Below, piece after piece: positions 12,801 through 24,416 of a stretch of 64,000 bases of DNA. A program made the position numbers and the translations under genes. This DNA comes from Xylaria sp. FL1777. Its lineage: Eukaryota > Ascomycota > Sordariomycetes > Xylariales > Xylariaceae. The notes beneath the pieces are model-generated. The model saw nothing but the letters and a program-made list of their open reading frames with translations, ran no database searches and was not told the DNA's origin. The stretch lies in NCBI GenBank assembly GCA_022578965.1, contig MU400533.1, forward strand, positions 310,001-374,000, read 5' to 3'. The stretch's first letter is position 1; each line of letters opens with the position of its first letter.

Positions 12801-13554
12801 GCGTCTGTCGCCTGCATGCACATTCATCCGACCTACGGAACGAATGGTATGTTCTTTCTTACATTAAGCCTATTTCAAGGTTAGAAATTGAGTTCTCCAA
12901 CGATGCGCCTGGGTCTGCCGTACTGCGTATACCTGTGCATATACTAACATGACCTATTTTGGGAGCGGCGATAGGTCAGCAACTAGTCCAGAATAGATGC
13001 TCTCTTGAACACTTATACGTATGCGTAAACACCATTCGCCAAGATACCTATTACTGCGCACGCTAGGACACGAGCTACGCTCGTACCAATTCTTAGTCCT
13101 GCTGAGTTGAGATGCATCCTGTCAGATCCTGGATCTTATCATCCTTGAACTACCTACACAGCTAATTATCTACCTAGATAGCTATGTTCATTAGGATCTC
13201 TCTCTTGCCTATGGATCTCCATGTGTCGGCGTTGAATCACCGTAATTCTTCGTCTTCGCTTTCCTCCTAAACATCATCCAGGGAGCCAAAGTAGCTCTCT
13301 GACATCCGCATGAAGCGTAATTTCATGATCTAAAAATGTCGTGCACGCGTAGTGTAATCCGCCCGCCACGCCCAGGTTGGGGGCCAAGATCATTCGAAGC
13401 TGAACTGTGGGGAAACGCCATTTGATGCGTAGGTGCTGTAGGACTCTGGCTGACAGGCTCGCGAGGCCTTTCTCCGCCTCTTTCAATTGATCTTCAGTCC
13501 TCCTCCTCTTCTTCTTCTTCATCTGGTGTGTTTTGTAGCTCGAGATACGTGAAT
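9820..13554. other. intergenic, no gene recognised
   Basis: This 3.7-kb stretch separates the divergently transcribed F-box and HET genes. Open frames around 10207-10827 are created by a stop-free heptamer repeat and have no family features. TAGGTA/TACCTA clusters occur at about 11280-11330 and 11485-11570. Nothing else was recognised. Confidence 0.55.
10454..10509. repeat. (GGTCTCT)8 heptamer tandem repeat
   Basis: Eight perfect head-to-tail copies of GGTCTCT (56 bp). The unit length is not a multiple of three and contains no stop on either strand in any frame. It therefore opens overlapping spurious frames on both strands, read as GLWSLVS on plus and RDQRPET on minus. It lies about 630 bp upstream of the F-box gene start. 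Confidence 0.95.
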
Positions 13555-16500
13555 ATGAATGGAGAGCAGCGAAAACACGATAGCGATCGCCTCACGAATG
13601 GCACGGACGCGAGCTCCGATGCGGGCACAGAAGAGTCGACGCAACGCGTCGCGCAGGTGAAGCAAGACCTGGGCTCCCAGGGTCTGAAGCCATCTCTAAC
13701 GCCGGGTCAGAGGCTTTGTCCGACATGCCAATCTCTTCAATTGGGCGTGCATCGCTTTAAGGTACAATCTTCGACGTCAAGTCAGCGACTACTTGGTCTT
13801 GCCTCGACGGACCAAGTACTACAATCGTCTTCGACGTCTGTGCGGCTTGGCTCATTGATCGAAATTAAAGCGAAATCATCTGCTTGCCCTCTCTGCGCGT
13901 TGATCTTTGAATCCGTAGACGTAGTCTGGCAACAGAACCGCCAGCCGGCGGAGGGAAGTGAGCAACAAAAGCTCCTACAGGCGTCATGTGTTCTCATGTG
14001 GGAGATCGATGGTCGCGAAGGGGCTCGGGCGAGCCGCTCTGGCAGGTCTTCAAACATGGTTCGCGGTCTAACCAGGCGCATGCACCTCCGTGTGAGTAAT
14101 TCTCATAATCATATTCATATCGTTCCGGCTCCCTGTGGCACAGAAAGACGTCCTCCTAGGCCAAACTCATATCATGAGAAGCTCCCAGGGGCGTTAGAAT
14201 CCTCCAGATCACGCTCAAGATGGCCCTGACTGACTTCCGAGTACTGTAGTGGAGTCATCCCAGTATCTCAGACAGCTACATAGTATATGTGGCCCCGGAA
14301 GGGTTTTCCACGACAGCATCAGACGCCGACCGCGTCTGGGGTAAGAGTTCGCTCTTCCTTGGGCGTAAGGTCACGGAGTATGTCGAAAATCAGGCCTTAG
14401 TGAAGTCCTGGCTCGATCTTTGCCAGAAGACTCACCAAGGGCCATGCCGCCATCAGAACAACCTATATCTCCGGGACTTCCATAATATGGTATCGCACTC
14501 TTATTTCGGCGTTATAGATGTGTTGAATATGCAGTTAACACAGCTTCCATCTAAACCTGATCCAATTGACGTCCCTGCCAGAAGACCACGCCGACCGGCC
14601 TCGTCTACTTGTGCGTACGAGCCGTATGTGGTCTTGAGTTATGTGTGGGGAGTGGACGACGCGTACACAACGACGACTGAGAATGTGATGCTGCACAGAA
14701 CGCATGGCGGTCTCGAGAACGTAATCCAAAGGCTCCCCGACGCTATCAAAGATGCGATTGAATTGGTCAGAAGGCTTGGATACAAATACCTATGGATTGA
14801 TCGATTATGCATCGTTCAGAACAGCGCGAGATCCTGGAAGCTAAATGCTTATAACATGGATCTCATCTATGGAAACGGAGAGCTTACGATCTGTGCTGCC
14901 GATGGAGATGCTTCAGCGGGGCTTCGTGCAATGAGACCAGAGAATCATAATCTCACGCAGCCCAGGCGAACGGTCATGCGAGGGTTAGACTTGATGGTGA
15001 CACGTCCACCCGAGATTCACATACGCAAATCGGCTTGGAATGAGAGGGCCTGGACTTTCCAAGAGCGCCTCCTTTCTCGTCGCTGCCTCATTTTCACAAA
15101 CGGCCGGGTCTACTTCCAATGTCGCTCTACGGGCATGTCCGAGGAAATCTACGCAGACCGTAAAGGGGCGGGCTGGTCGCTTGACCTCGTGAATGCACCC
15201 ATGCAGATGTTTCGTCAGATAGATACATGCGCTATCTGGGTCTATATGAGATCCGTGGAACTGTATACGGAGAGAAAGCTTACAAAAGCTCAGGATATTT
15301 TAGCTGCTTTTAGCGGTGTTTCGAATGTTTTAAAAGGCCGCATGCGAGCTCCCTTCATTCATGGCCTCCCTAGCTCACACTTCGACCTGGCCTTGCTCTG
15401 GGAGCCCACGCGAGCTACCGAAAGGAGAGTAATAGAGGATTCGGCCGAGAAGAAGAGCTATTCGATTCCTGACTTTCCGAGTTGGTCTTGGGCCGGCTGG
15501 ACTGGCCCAGTCGCTTTCAAGGATAGCACTGTCGGTGGTCTCCTAGACAATGTGTCTGAATGGATCAATACACACACTTGGATCGAGTGGTGGGTACGAG
15601 ACGGACACGGCGATCTACGTCCACTGTGGAACAGCAAAAAATCCAAGACCGATCGTAGTACGGATTGCCGATGGCGAGGTTATCGTAGATCAGGGGTAAG
15701 AGCTGATATGCTACTACGTCCCTCGCCGAGGGAAAATGAGAGGTATCAACCAGATAATGAGTACCCCTTTCAAGCAGAGGATGACATTGAGAGGGAGGTT
15801 GTCATAATAACGAACCGGCTACGGGATTCTAATATCTCAGCCGAGTCCTCGGCATCCAAGAGTGATGAAGCATCTTCGGAAGAGTCCCAAGATGACGCGA
15901 CCTTACGCGGATCCCGCTCTCCATCGCCGACCCGATATCCAAACGGTGTTTCAAGATCAGGCCGTCCGCCCAGTAGGGTAGAGAACAGCCTCGTACAGTT
16001 CCGTTCACCTCTGCGTCGTGATGACTACGGAGGACGCCGACGCAGTTCTCCTATCAGGTCCCGCTCTCCATCACCAGATCCATATGCTTCGGGAACACAC
16101 TATAGCTCGAGGCCAGATCGACGACCTCCGAATCGCTATCCCGGACCCCCCTCCCCAGTACGCGAAGACTATAGACGGCGTAATTCACCCCCTGGTCGGG
16201 CGCGACATTTCCGCGAGCCTTCAACCCGTACGCCTTATAATGCCGATTACCCTATACGATCAACTAATCCGACACATAATTCAGAATTTTTCGACATGAT
16301 CTTCGAAGGTAGAGGAGAGGAGTTTAACATTACCCTCAGAGATTACCCGTACAGGGTAGTGATGGCGCCATTTACGTCGAAGCTCGAGAGTTTCGAGTTC
16401 CCCCTGCTTCCAATCCTTCAGTTCCGCACATGGCATACCACTCTGTACGTCAAGGCTGCCACAGCTTTTTCGGCCGAGAAGAACGAAGGCATGGAGAGTC

Positions 16501-16835
16501 AGAGCGTAGACATAGGCCCCGGACAAGTGCGCTGCCACATTGCCGATGACGCGGGCGACTGGGTTGGTTCCATCGTGCTGGACGCGCAGTGGGCGGCGAG
16601 GCAAAACTCGCCTCGTCACGAATTCATCGCCATCTCGGACGCGAAGAACTTCACACAGGCCGAGTGTGACACCTGGACGTATTATATCCCGAAGGAGCGC
16701 AAAGAAAGCGAATGGGATCTCTTTTACGTGCTGTTGATTGAGAGGAAGGATGAGAAGTGGGAGCGTGTTGGTCTCGGAAAGGTCTTCAAAGAGTCATTTC
16801 GGAATGCCAAGTGGAAAGAGATCATGCTAGGTTAA
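13555..16835 (+). CDS. HET-domain protein with RS-rich insertion
   Basis: Heterokaryon-incompatibility-type protein of about 1040 aa, from exons 13555-14091 and 14250-16835. The 158-bp phase-0 intron (GTGAGT to CTGTAG) joins HLR to WSHPSISDSYIVYVAPEG and removes in-frame stops. The N-terminus has CPTC and CPLC pairs at about 60-125. The HET core (PF06985) runs from about residue 300 (YVVLSYVWG) through LWIDRLCIVQN near 360 to DFPSWSWAGW near 585. A disordered segment at about 690-850 is rich in RS, SP and PS dipeptides. The ending (SEWDLFYVLLIE, VGLGKVFKESF) is the usual C-terminal module of large HET proteins. HET proteins trigger cell death on non-self recognition, but the partner here is unknown. 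The start is the first ATG in the frame; no TM segment or signal peptide is seen. Confidence 0.88.
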
Positions 16836-17501
16836 ATGGGCGACATGTACATCGGCATTTTCATTTTTAACTCTCACGGGCTCTCTGTAACCAATACTTG
16901 GCTTCTCAAGCTCCTTTCCGAAGCTGACGACCCTATTTGAGCCTATCTAACTCCCTCACAACCCCCTGCTCTTCATGGTACTCGACTATAGGTCAATAAG
17001 TGTCTCGGCACGCGTGTCTGGCCTTCTAAAAAAAAGCAAACCCTAATTTATATATGGAAAAGTAAGACTCCAGTTTCGTCACAGTCGTGAAAAGGTTTCA
17101 AAAACAGCCGTATGGCCGAATTGGAACATATATTATTTTTGAAATTCGAGTATCTTGTTCGAGCCACATTTCAGGTCGTACAATGCTTAAATTTTTTTCT
17201 TTCACCGCAAGTAGATGATCAAGTGCATCAGAGTTATACTTGTATTGGCCATTTATTGCTAGTAATCAGTAAAGCAACAAATATATTCTTCTACTACCCT
17301 TAACCCCCCTTGTCTACAATCATCCCTTCTGATTCCCTTTCCTTGAGATATCTCTGAACATCAGATCTTCCATCATTTTCAGCTTCAAATCTGTTGACAA
17401 GGTCTGCCTCATGAGACTCCCGTTCAGTGTCCGTCAAATACAACAACGTGTGAGTCAGCCGACCAACAATTCCACCACTTGAAAATAATGCAGGTATGGC
17501 A
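16836..17501. other. intergenic between convergent 3' ends
   Basis: Lies between the stops of the HET gene (plus) and the GNAT gene (minus), so it holds both 3' UTRs. A minus-strand frame enters from inside the GNAT gene in another register and stays open to 17300 (see findings). No independent gene can be supported. Confidence 0.6.
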
Positions 17502-19648
17502 TCACTCTCCACGAGTGCGGCAATCACGGCGAAAGGTGAGCTTGTCGAGCCAGTACATTTTGTGCGGCTGATAGAAACACTTCTCATCGTAATGTTTCAG
17601 AAGCAAGTTAAACTTAGCCTCAAGAAAATTCCAGATCCACTGAAACTCGTCGCCCTCTCGTGCCTTCTCTTCATCCTCAGCAGAACGTATCATTACCTCC
17701 ATCTCGAGATACCACCACTTGCGAGGATTACTTCCAAATTCCTTTGATATCCAGTCGTGAGTCAGGTTCACAAACTGGTAACCACCTTTCGGTATGTGCC
17801 AACCTGTGCAGTTGGTTATGATGATATCCATCAGGGCTGTACCGATCTTCTTGCGACGACATTCCGGTTTGACAATGACTAACAACTTCCCACCACATTT
17901 AGAAAGTGTGTCATAAGAACCGACAATCCCTCGGCTCACTGGAGTGATGAGAGCAAATCCTATGACCTCTTGATGAGTTGCGTCTATAGCCCCATACCAA
18001 CCTTTAACCGCTACTATGAAAGGCATTTTCTCCGTGAGACTTTGGTTATAGATTCCCCGAAAGTCTTCCTGTCCTACTGGCGTTATATCCATCGCATTGT
18101 ATCCATCTGCTACCTCTTGGTTATAGATGGCTGCAATAGCTTCAATATCCAAGTCGACTGCGGGACGAAGATGGCATGGGGTCTGAACCTCGTCGAGATT
18201 GGGAATCTCCTCGACCGAGGCCTCCGGTTCTGCTGCCTTTGCTGCCGCCCTAGCGGCGGCTCTTGCTTCCTTCTCCGCTTTTCGCAGTGCCTTCCGCTTG
18301 GGATCTCTGCGTGTCAATTCAGCCTCAAAATGTCTCATGAGGAGTGTGGAAGTCGATTCCAGCTGACTACGTGACATTAATTCCTCTAGAAAATAGTGTT
18401 AGTATGATTCTAAAATAGTAGATTTCGAGAAACTTTAAACGTACGTCGTTTTGTGGCTGGATATTGGACGGGTTCTAGAAGAACACCGTTAGATGGATTC
18501 ACATCGCAGTCTTCATGTCGATCGGTGCTGTGAGAGAGAAAGTCTGTCTCCATATAATGGGCATTTTGTCTCCAAGTTTCGATGAAATCAGTGACGTATC
18601 GAGGAACTACTTTTTTCCCTTCTGTAGAGGATGATATCTCATCTAACGACGACGACTTGAGAGATCGTGGAACAAACTCTCGCTTCTTGCGTGCGACGAT
18701 TTGGCCAAACTCCTCTAGATCGCTTAATTTAGTCGGCCAGTTTGCTCGTGAGTCTGGAACGATATTATTCATAGGTACGGTACTTTTCTTGGTAGCTTGA
18801 TTTCTTTCTTCAGCAACCTGTGCTGAGGCCATAGTAGTCGAGAGCTGGAGGCCCTGCTCTCCAGTGTGGTTTTCAACATCTTCTGTATCATCCCATCCAC
18901 TATGTTCAGCATCCATTGGCTGATTTGGATCAAAGGAATAAGTTTTTCTGTTCTGTTCAACCAAGACATTGGACGCAAGCTTAGGGGCGACAGCTCTATC
19001 TCCAACTGGAGAAGTGTGTTTCTGGTCTAGTTTCCAGCACATAGATGCATCTGCGTTTTTGATGACAGGCGTCACAGCTGGTTTTTCTACTGCTGTTCTC
19101 TGCTGGCTCTGGATAGGGGTCGAATAATTATTTTGGGGCTGACTGGTTTCAATTACGGGAGTACCATTGTAGGTTAAATTGGCCCAACGACTCTTCGCCA
19201 GTCCGACATTAATGCGTACGGGCACTTCTGTGACACCAACTTTCTGAGATGGTTGGTATTGCTGGTATTGTTGGTTGAATGCGGGATTCTGACGCTGGTG
19301 GGAATTAGTAATCGATTGTAGCTCAGGTGACTTGGAGTGACGATTCAAAGGCAGATTTCTGTTCTGATGCACATTCAACTGCTTGCCGTGTTCGGGTGAT
19401 GAACGATTTCTAGGCGGGGCATCCATGTTCATTGGAACATCTGGGAGTTCGTTTACAACACCTCGTTGAGAAGCATTATATGTGATTTGTACCTCACTAA
19501 TGCTGGAACATCGGGACTTCAGCTCTTGAGCGGGACCTCTCCTTTGGTGTGGTAGTAAGATACTAGAACCCTGGTTTCCAGGCTCCTTATCGAATAGCTG
19601 TCGATTCATGCCCTCTAGGTATTTCTGAAACTTCGTAGTAGAAGACAT
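17502..19648 (-). CDS. GNAT-family acetyltransferase with long disordered N-terminus
   Basis: Predicted N-acetyltransferase of about 695 aa from exons 19648-18445 and 18385-17502. The intron is 59 bp (GTACGT to TTCTAG), with a TACTAAC branch site, and reads ATKRQELMSRS across the junction. Residues 1-400 are Gln/Asn/Ser/Pro-rich and lack a fold signature. An Ala/Lys/Arg helix follows (about 435-455). The GNAT domain starts near 472 (HLRPAVDLDIEAIAAIYNQE) and carries an acetyl-CoA-loop-like segment near 580 (CRRKKIGTALMD). The end, WLDKLTFRRDCRT, looks like a natural terminus. The substrate is unknown. It is convergent with the HET gene. The start is the first ATG of the frame. Confidence 0.82.
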
Positions 19649-21470
19649 CGTGCTCTTAGATCACCAGTGAGCTATGCTAAGGTCATGTCAACGCCTGTCA
19701 CAGTTCGACGTCTTAGTAGACAGCCAATCACTCAAGGGAAACACCATCCATACATGATCGTCTCCAATCAACTCATGGCTCACCACCTCGAAAAAAGATC
19801 TCAACGGAAGTTGATAGTATACACGGTGGTACTTACTGAAGTTGATGGTTCTGTGGCTTGGTTGTTTGCGAACAAGCACGTTATACGCATGCCTACATGT
19901 GGCCATGTTAGCACAAGAATTTAATTCAATGTAAGTCTCTGGTAGCAATAAAAGTAGCCTGGTCCTGATCAAAGATGAATCTGAACAGTAACAGCCTTCG
20001 GACAAGTACCGTATTGGGGAGTTGTATAGAACGGAGATGAACATAAGGAATGTAATTGCAACAGGAACACCAGGCTACCAAGAGAAGCACGGATACGACA
20101 TATAACTTACCTTCTGAATAGAAGAGGACTCTGTCAAATAGTTGGAGAAGAAGACCTATTCGTTGTTTGTTGGCTAGCTGCTCCTTCTCTCCCTTTTGCG
20201 GACCTGGGAATGTTATGTGGGACAAAGCGTGATCAGATCCTGGGGACGTGGGATTCTAAAGTGAGTCGTAATACTTGTGAGATAGAGAGATCGCCGATAT
20301 GAGTCGAAGATATCAACAAGCGGAGCGTGCTCAGGAAGAGGATAGTTAGATTTTGACCATGTGCGCCTCTGCGATACCTACCTATGGTAGGAGAGAGGAA
20401 AGGAAGCGGCAGAACCGGTGCTATCAACTAACAGCTTATGGCACCGAGGATATTCAGAAGTGCCTGAGGTACATATAGGTAGGTGAGATGAAGGAGGACC
20501 AGTACCTACATATACTACATGTAGGTAGGTAGTAAGGAAAGAAGGTAGGTAGTAAGAAAAGAAAATCGAGGTATCTGTTGTGGTCGAGGTGTTTTGGGGC
20601 AACCACGTCGGCCGGCCAAGTTATATTGGCCGGGAAGTTGCTGTGCATAAAGGCAGGTAACTAACCACCAAGTGCGCGGAACCCACGTCTAACTGCCCAA
20701 CTCAATAAACACCAGCGAGATTGCGAATTGGAAGGTACATGCTACATAGGTAGTTAATCACCCTTGCCACAGGTGAGCCTGTAATCTACAAAGATCTCCT
20801 AGGACGACCTCTTAGAAGTACAGGCCTGAGTAGGTTCCTAGCCTACCTATGCAAGTATCAGCCGTCTGTAGGCACTTAACTATGTTATACATCTACATAT
20901 TAGGTAAGAGGCACACTGTACCTACCTCAATTCATAGTAAATTTATTTCTTAAATATGTAAGTCCTTGCTTTATAAAACAAAGACGCGCAGCTGCCTTAT
21001 GTTTGTAGATAATACCGAGGTACTTATTTGTATGTTCTTGATAGGTTCCTACTAGAGATGCCTACATTTCCTAGTAGGTAACGAGAGGTTGAAGGCAAGA
21101 AAAGGACAAGATGTATGTGCCTTAGGCGCTATGTTGGCAATCAAGCAACTATCAGGTAGAAACTATTTGGAAACTGAAACCTGGGCTAATAGCTGCTTGA
21201 AAACTCCAAGTGAAGCTATCTACGGTAGATATCATCGTTTAAAAGGTATTACCTAATTCATTCTTTGCCTGTTCCTCTTATTCCATGACTAGCCTTCTGC
21301 TGTCTTGATGTTTAACAATGGGCCATGTTCGTTCCAACGAGCCTCATTCGCAGACCGTCAAAGACGCAGATAACCCCTACTTAATTAGGCATCACGTAAC
21401 TTACAAAGATCTAAGCACAAGACGGGAGTTGTGAGGGGTTTTTGTCTCCAAAGTGAAGACGAGGATCTGG
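19649..21470. other. intergenic, TAGGTA-rich
   Basis: Upstream region of the GNAT gene. TACCTACC/GTAGGTAGG motifs are dense at about 20375-20390, 20470-20560 and 20740-21080. Open frames here are short and overlap on both strands. No gene was recognised. Confidence 0.55.
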
Positions 21471-22216
21471 ACCGAAGAGTTCCAACTAAGATACAGAGAA
21501 AAGGAAACACTCGTGGCATAGTGCCTTACCAAAGGTCAACTTAAATTTCTTCGTATATTCGTCCGGCACGGAGCATTGTTCGAGAACGAACCCGAAGCCC
21601 TCTACACGGTAATGTATGTTTTTCAGTGCAGCCACGGAGCTCTCGAAACTCTAGAGTTTCTCTTGAGATCTGGCGATGACCCTAATCTTACGCTGGGTAA
21701 TCTCGCAGAGGGATAAGATAACAACGATAGAGGCTTTGCTTTTACCCCCTTGCAGATGACTGTTTACATGCTTGAATATGACTGGGTCGAGTTGCTCCAA
21801 GAAGAGGGTGCTAACGTTAACACGACCGGAACGCCAGGTGGCGCAATTCCGTCTAACTTCGATAACCCCTATCCTCAGACCGATGAGGCCAGATCCTTAC
21901 AGGAATTGGCGGGCTAACGAATTTAGATAATTGTTCTTACGCTCGGCCCACCTGGATCAGTCAAGTTGGAAATAGGGGGGAGAGGATCAGAAGCAGCATC
22001 AGAGAACTACTCAAGAGACACGGGGCTGAAGATCCTGGTAATAATGAGGATGGCCAAATGGAAGATGACTACGCCCCTGGCCGAGATGAATCAGAAATAT
22101 GCGACCAAACCATGCATCCTGACATTGGCAATGGACATCTGGATTATCCGGAACAGCCGGATACGTTAGATGCCTTGATGGAAGCCCAAGCTGACCCAAG
22201 TTTTTTTGGTCATTAA
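21471..22216 (+). pseudogene. ankyrin-repeat protein relic
   Basis: A stretch readable as an ankyrin-like protein but broken. One frame reads EEFQLRYREKETLVA, a TAG at 21519, then a segment containing VRHGALFENEPEALYTVM and LEFLLRSGDDPNLT. A TAA follows, then FTPLQMTVYMLEYDWVELL and EGANVNTTGTPGG before further stops at about 21915. A different frame continues from about 21930 with RIRSSIRELLKRHGAEDP and an acidic tail ending in TAA at 22214. The G(A/D)DPN and GANVNTTG hairpins and the LLKRHGA element are ankyrin-like. No ATG or intron set rescues the frame. I infer a decayed gene, possibly through C-to-T point mutation. Confidence 0.55.
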
Positions 22217-23327
22217 ATTGGGAGCTATCTTGTTGTTTGCCTTAACACAATGATACCGTTCGGTCATAGAAAATACACGGCCTCGTGAGCTATCTCTTTG
22301 AGAGTTGAGGGATGGTGGTCTCTTGATTTAGCCGCGTGTTCGCATTTCCCCTAAGAGCATTGAGGTGCTTGCGAACCAACACATCGCCTGATGGAGGATG
22401 GCACCAATGAATAGGTAGTAGATAGATCACTACGAATGAATCTACCTTGCGCGCAATGCCGCCACCGCTGCAACTTCTGAATAGATGGACGCGTTTTGGT
22501 GCGTTATTATTTTGACGGTAGGAGTCTTGTAACGAAGGACACCTAATACAAAGCTGTTGCACATATCACCTACGAACTGTCCAACTTTCAGCCTGATGTA
22601 ATTATCACCACGACATACAGCAAGTAAAGTGTGAGATAGTCCGTCAATTATATAAATCATAAACCTTCTCAACTCGGCCAGGTTATCAAGCAAAATCAGT
22701 ACCTCACATAGATGCCATCTACCTACTGTCCGCAGCATAGCATGTCTCTTGAGCTTGAATATTTCCATATTTTATCTGACCATACTGATGAGACATTGGC
22801 GATGATGCATTGCTCCTAGTGATCCCTATCTGTAGCGTCTTAGGTAGATTAACTTAACGCGCGCGCGCGAACGCACTCCGAAGTCAAAGGTCGTGTGCTG
22901 GTCTCGAGCAAAACATCCGACTAAATTCTAACCAACTCAACCAGGACAGCTATTCAATATAGTATAAACATTCAATGATCCACAGCAGTGAATAAACCCA
23001 ACGGCGCTGCTGCTAGGTAGTATGCCCGTTGCATTCACTTCCTAATCCCCACCATCTAGGGAAACAAGAGATTTTAGGCATTCTATTGTTCGTGTGGGCA
23101 AACATACAAGGTAATGCTATCATCCTGTCGCTGTGCATTCTATTGAGGTGATTCTTCCCGGTCTATTTTCTATATGAAGACCCCTTCCTCTCTTTCTCTC
23201 TCACTTTCTACCCCCCGAGCTCATCCCGATCCTCACCTCCACAGACTAAGGTCAGCTATTTCTCGCTACACATATCTCAAGGACATAATCCCTCTCGCAC
23301 CGTTCAGCTTGCCCTGCTCAACTCACA
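22217..23327. other. intergenic, no gene recognised
   Basis: Holds a minus-strand open frame at 22442-22768 with no recognisable motif and a short CG dinucleotide run near 22859-22870. The last 200 bases before 23328 are pyrimidine-rich (CTCTCTTTCTCTCTC near 23195), as expected for the leader of the following gene. Confidence 0.5.
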
Positions 23328-23987
23328 ATGCGTTTCATCCTCACCATCGTAGCCATCTGTGCCGCCCTCCTCCACGGCGCGGCCGCAGCGCCCAGCGCCC
23401 AGCGTCCTCGGGCTAACACCACCACCGCCGCCAACAGCACCGTGTACTCCTTCGCCGACAGCTGCAACTCGTACACAGTGTATCAGACGGGCGACGACGT
23501 GTGGCTGGGGGCGTACTGTCACAACAAGGAGGGCGCGTTCCCGTACTCGAAGCTCAACCTCGACCAGTAAGTGCACGAGATCCCCCCCAACACACACACA
23601 CACACACATACACACACACAGAGCACATCTCTAGTGCCGTCTCATAAGCTCGACTAACGAAAATTTTGTCCTTCCCCGCCTCTGTAGTTGTATCACCAAC
23701 AACATGGGTCAGATGGAGGCGCGCAAGGACGGCTATTTCGGCCGGACCTGCAACCGCATGATCTTTCACGACTTCTACGGATTCCGGCCCATCCTCGAGG
23801 GCTATTGCAGCAATGGAAACTACCCCCAGGAGACGATCCTGAATGTTGGTATGTTGATAATCGGTCCCGACATGTAGTTGGAGGGGGGTATCGATGAGTT
23901 TACTGACAGGGGCTATGTATAGGAGATTTCGTCGATAATGATGACGGCCGTCTCCATTGCTTCGGCTACTACGGCGAGTCAATCTAA
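23328..23987 (+). CDS. secreted CVNH (cyanovirin-N homology) type protein
   Basis: Small secreted protein of 154 aa, exons 23328-23566, 23688-23848 and 23923-23987. Introns are 121 bp (GTAAGT, CTAAC branch, CTGTAG) and 74 bp (GTATGT to TATAG). A signal peptide occupies about residues 1-20 (MRFILTIVAICAALLHG). N30 and N36 are potential N-glycosylation sites. The mature part shows two CVNH-like repeats: FADSC..YTV..WLGAYC..LNLDHCITNN.G, then C..M.F..ILEGYC..ILNVGDFVDNDDGRLHC. CVNH domains of fungi bind mannose-type glycans, so a cell-wall or host-surface lectin role is inferred. It is convergent with the GPHR-type gene. Weak point: the domain call is by pattern only. Confidence 0.8.
23589..23619. 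repeat. (CA)n microsatellite inside an intron
   Basis: An almost uninterrupted CA dinucleotide run with a single T substitution, lying near the 5' end of intron 1 of the CVNH-type gene. Its length is likely to vary between strains. Confidence 0.9.
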
Positions 23988-24416
23988 ACAAACAGTGCTA
24001 CCGAGCTTTTCACAAGGGATACAGTTACCCTCGTCTGCTACCGAAAGCAAAGGGCATTCATGCGATGCTAAGGCCGTGGGGAATTGGAAGCACTGTTGTC
24101 TGCTTTTTGCTTGGAGAGGCACGTGGTTTAGAAGATAGGTTCATCGCGATCGACAATGGCTGTTAGACTTTTCGAGGACCTAGCTAGATAGATAGATAAA
24201 ATAGCAAATTTGGTCAGTCCCAAAGTCGGATACCATCCCTTGGACAAGTTCACCGTAACTGTGACTCACCTAGTATAACACGATTTACTTTCGGTGAATT
24301 TTTTTCTTAGTATTGAAAGCTAAGTCGTATAACTAAGTGTCAGTACTTCAATAAGTCCACATACAAACGCCTCAAACTCCTTGCCATGATTGATAAACCA
24401 TCCGCGCCAGCGCCAT
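23988..24416. other. intergenic between convergent genes
   Basis: Contains the 3' flanks of the CVNH-type gene (plus) and the GPHR-type gene (minus). A short GATA run (tagatagatagata) lies near 24184. No gene was recognised. Confidence 0.6.
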
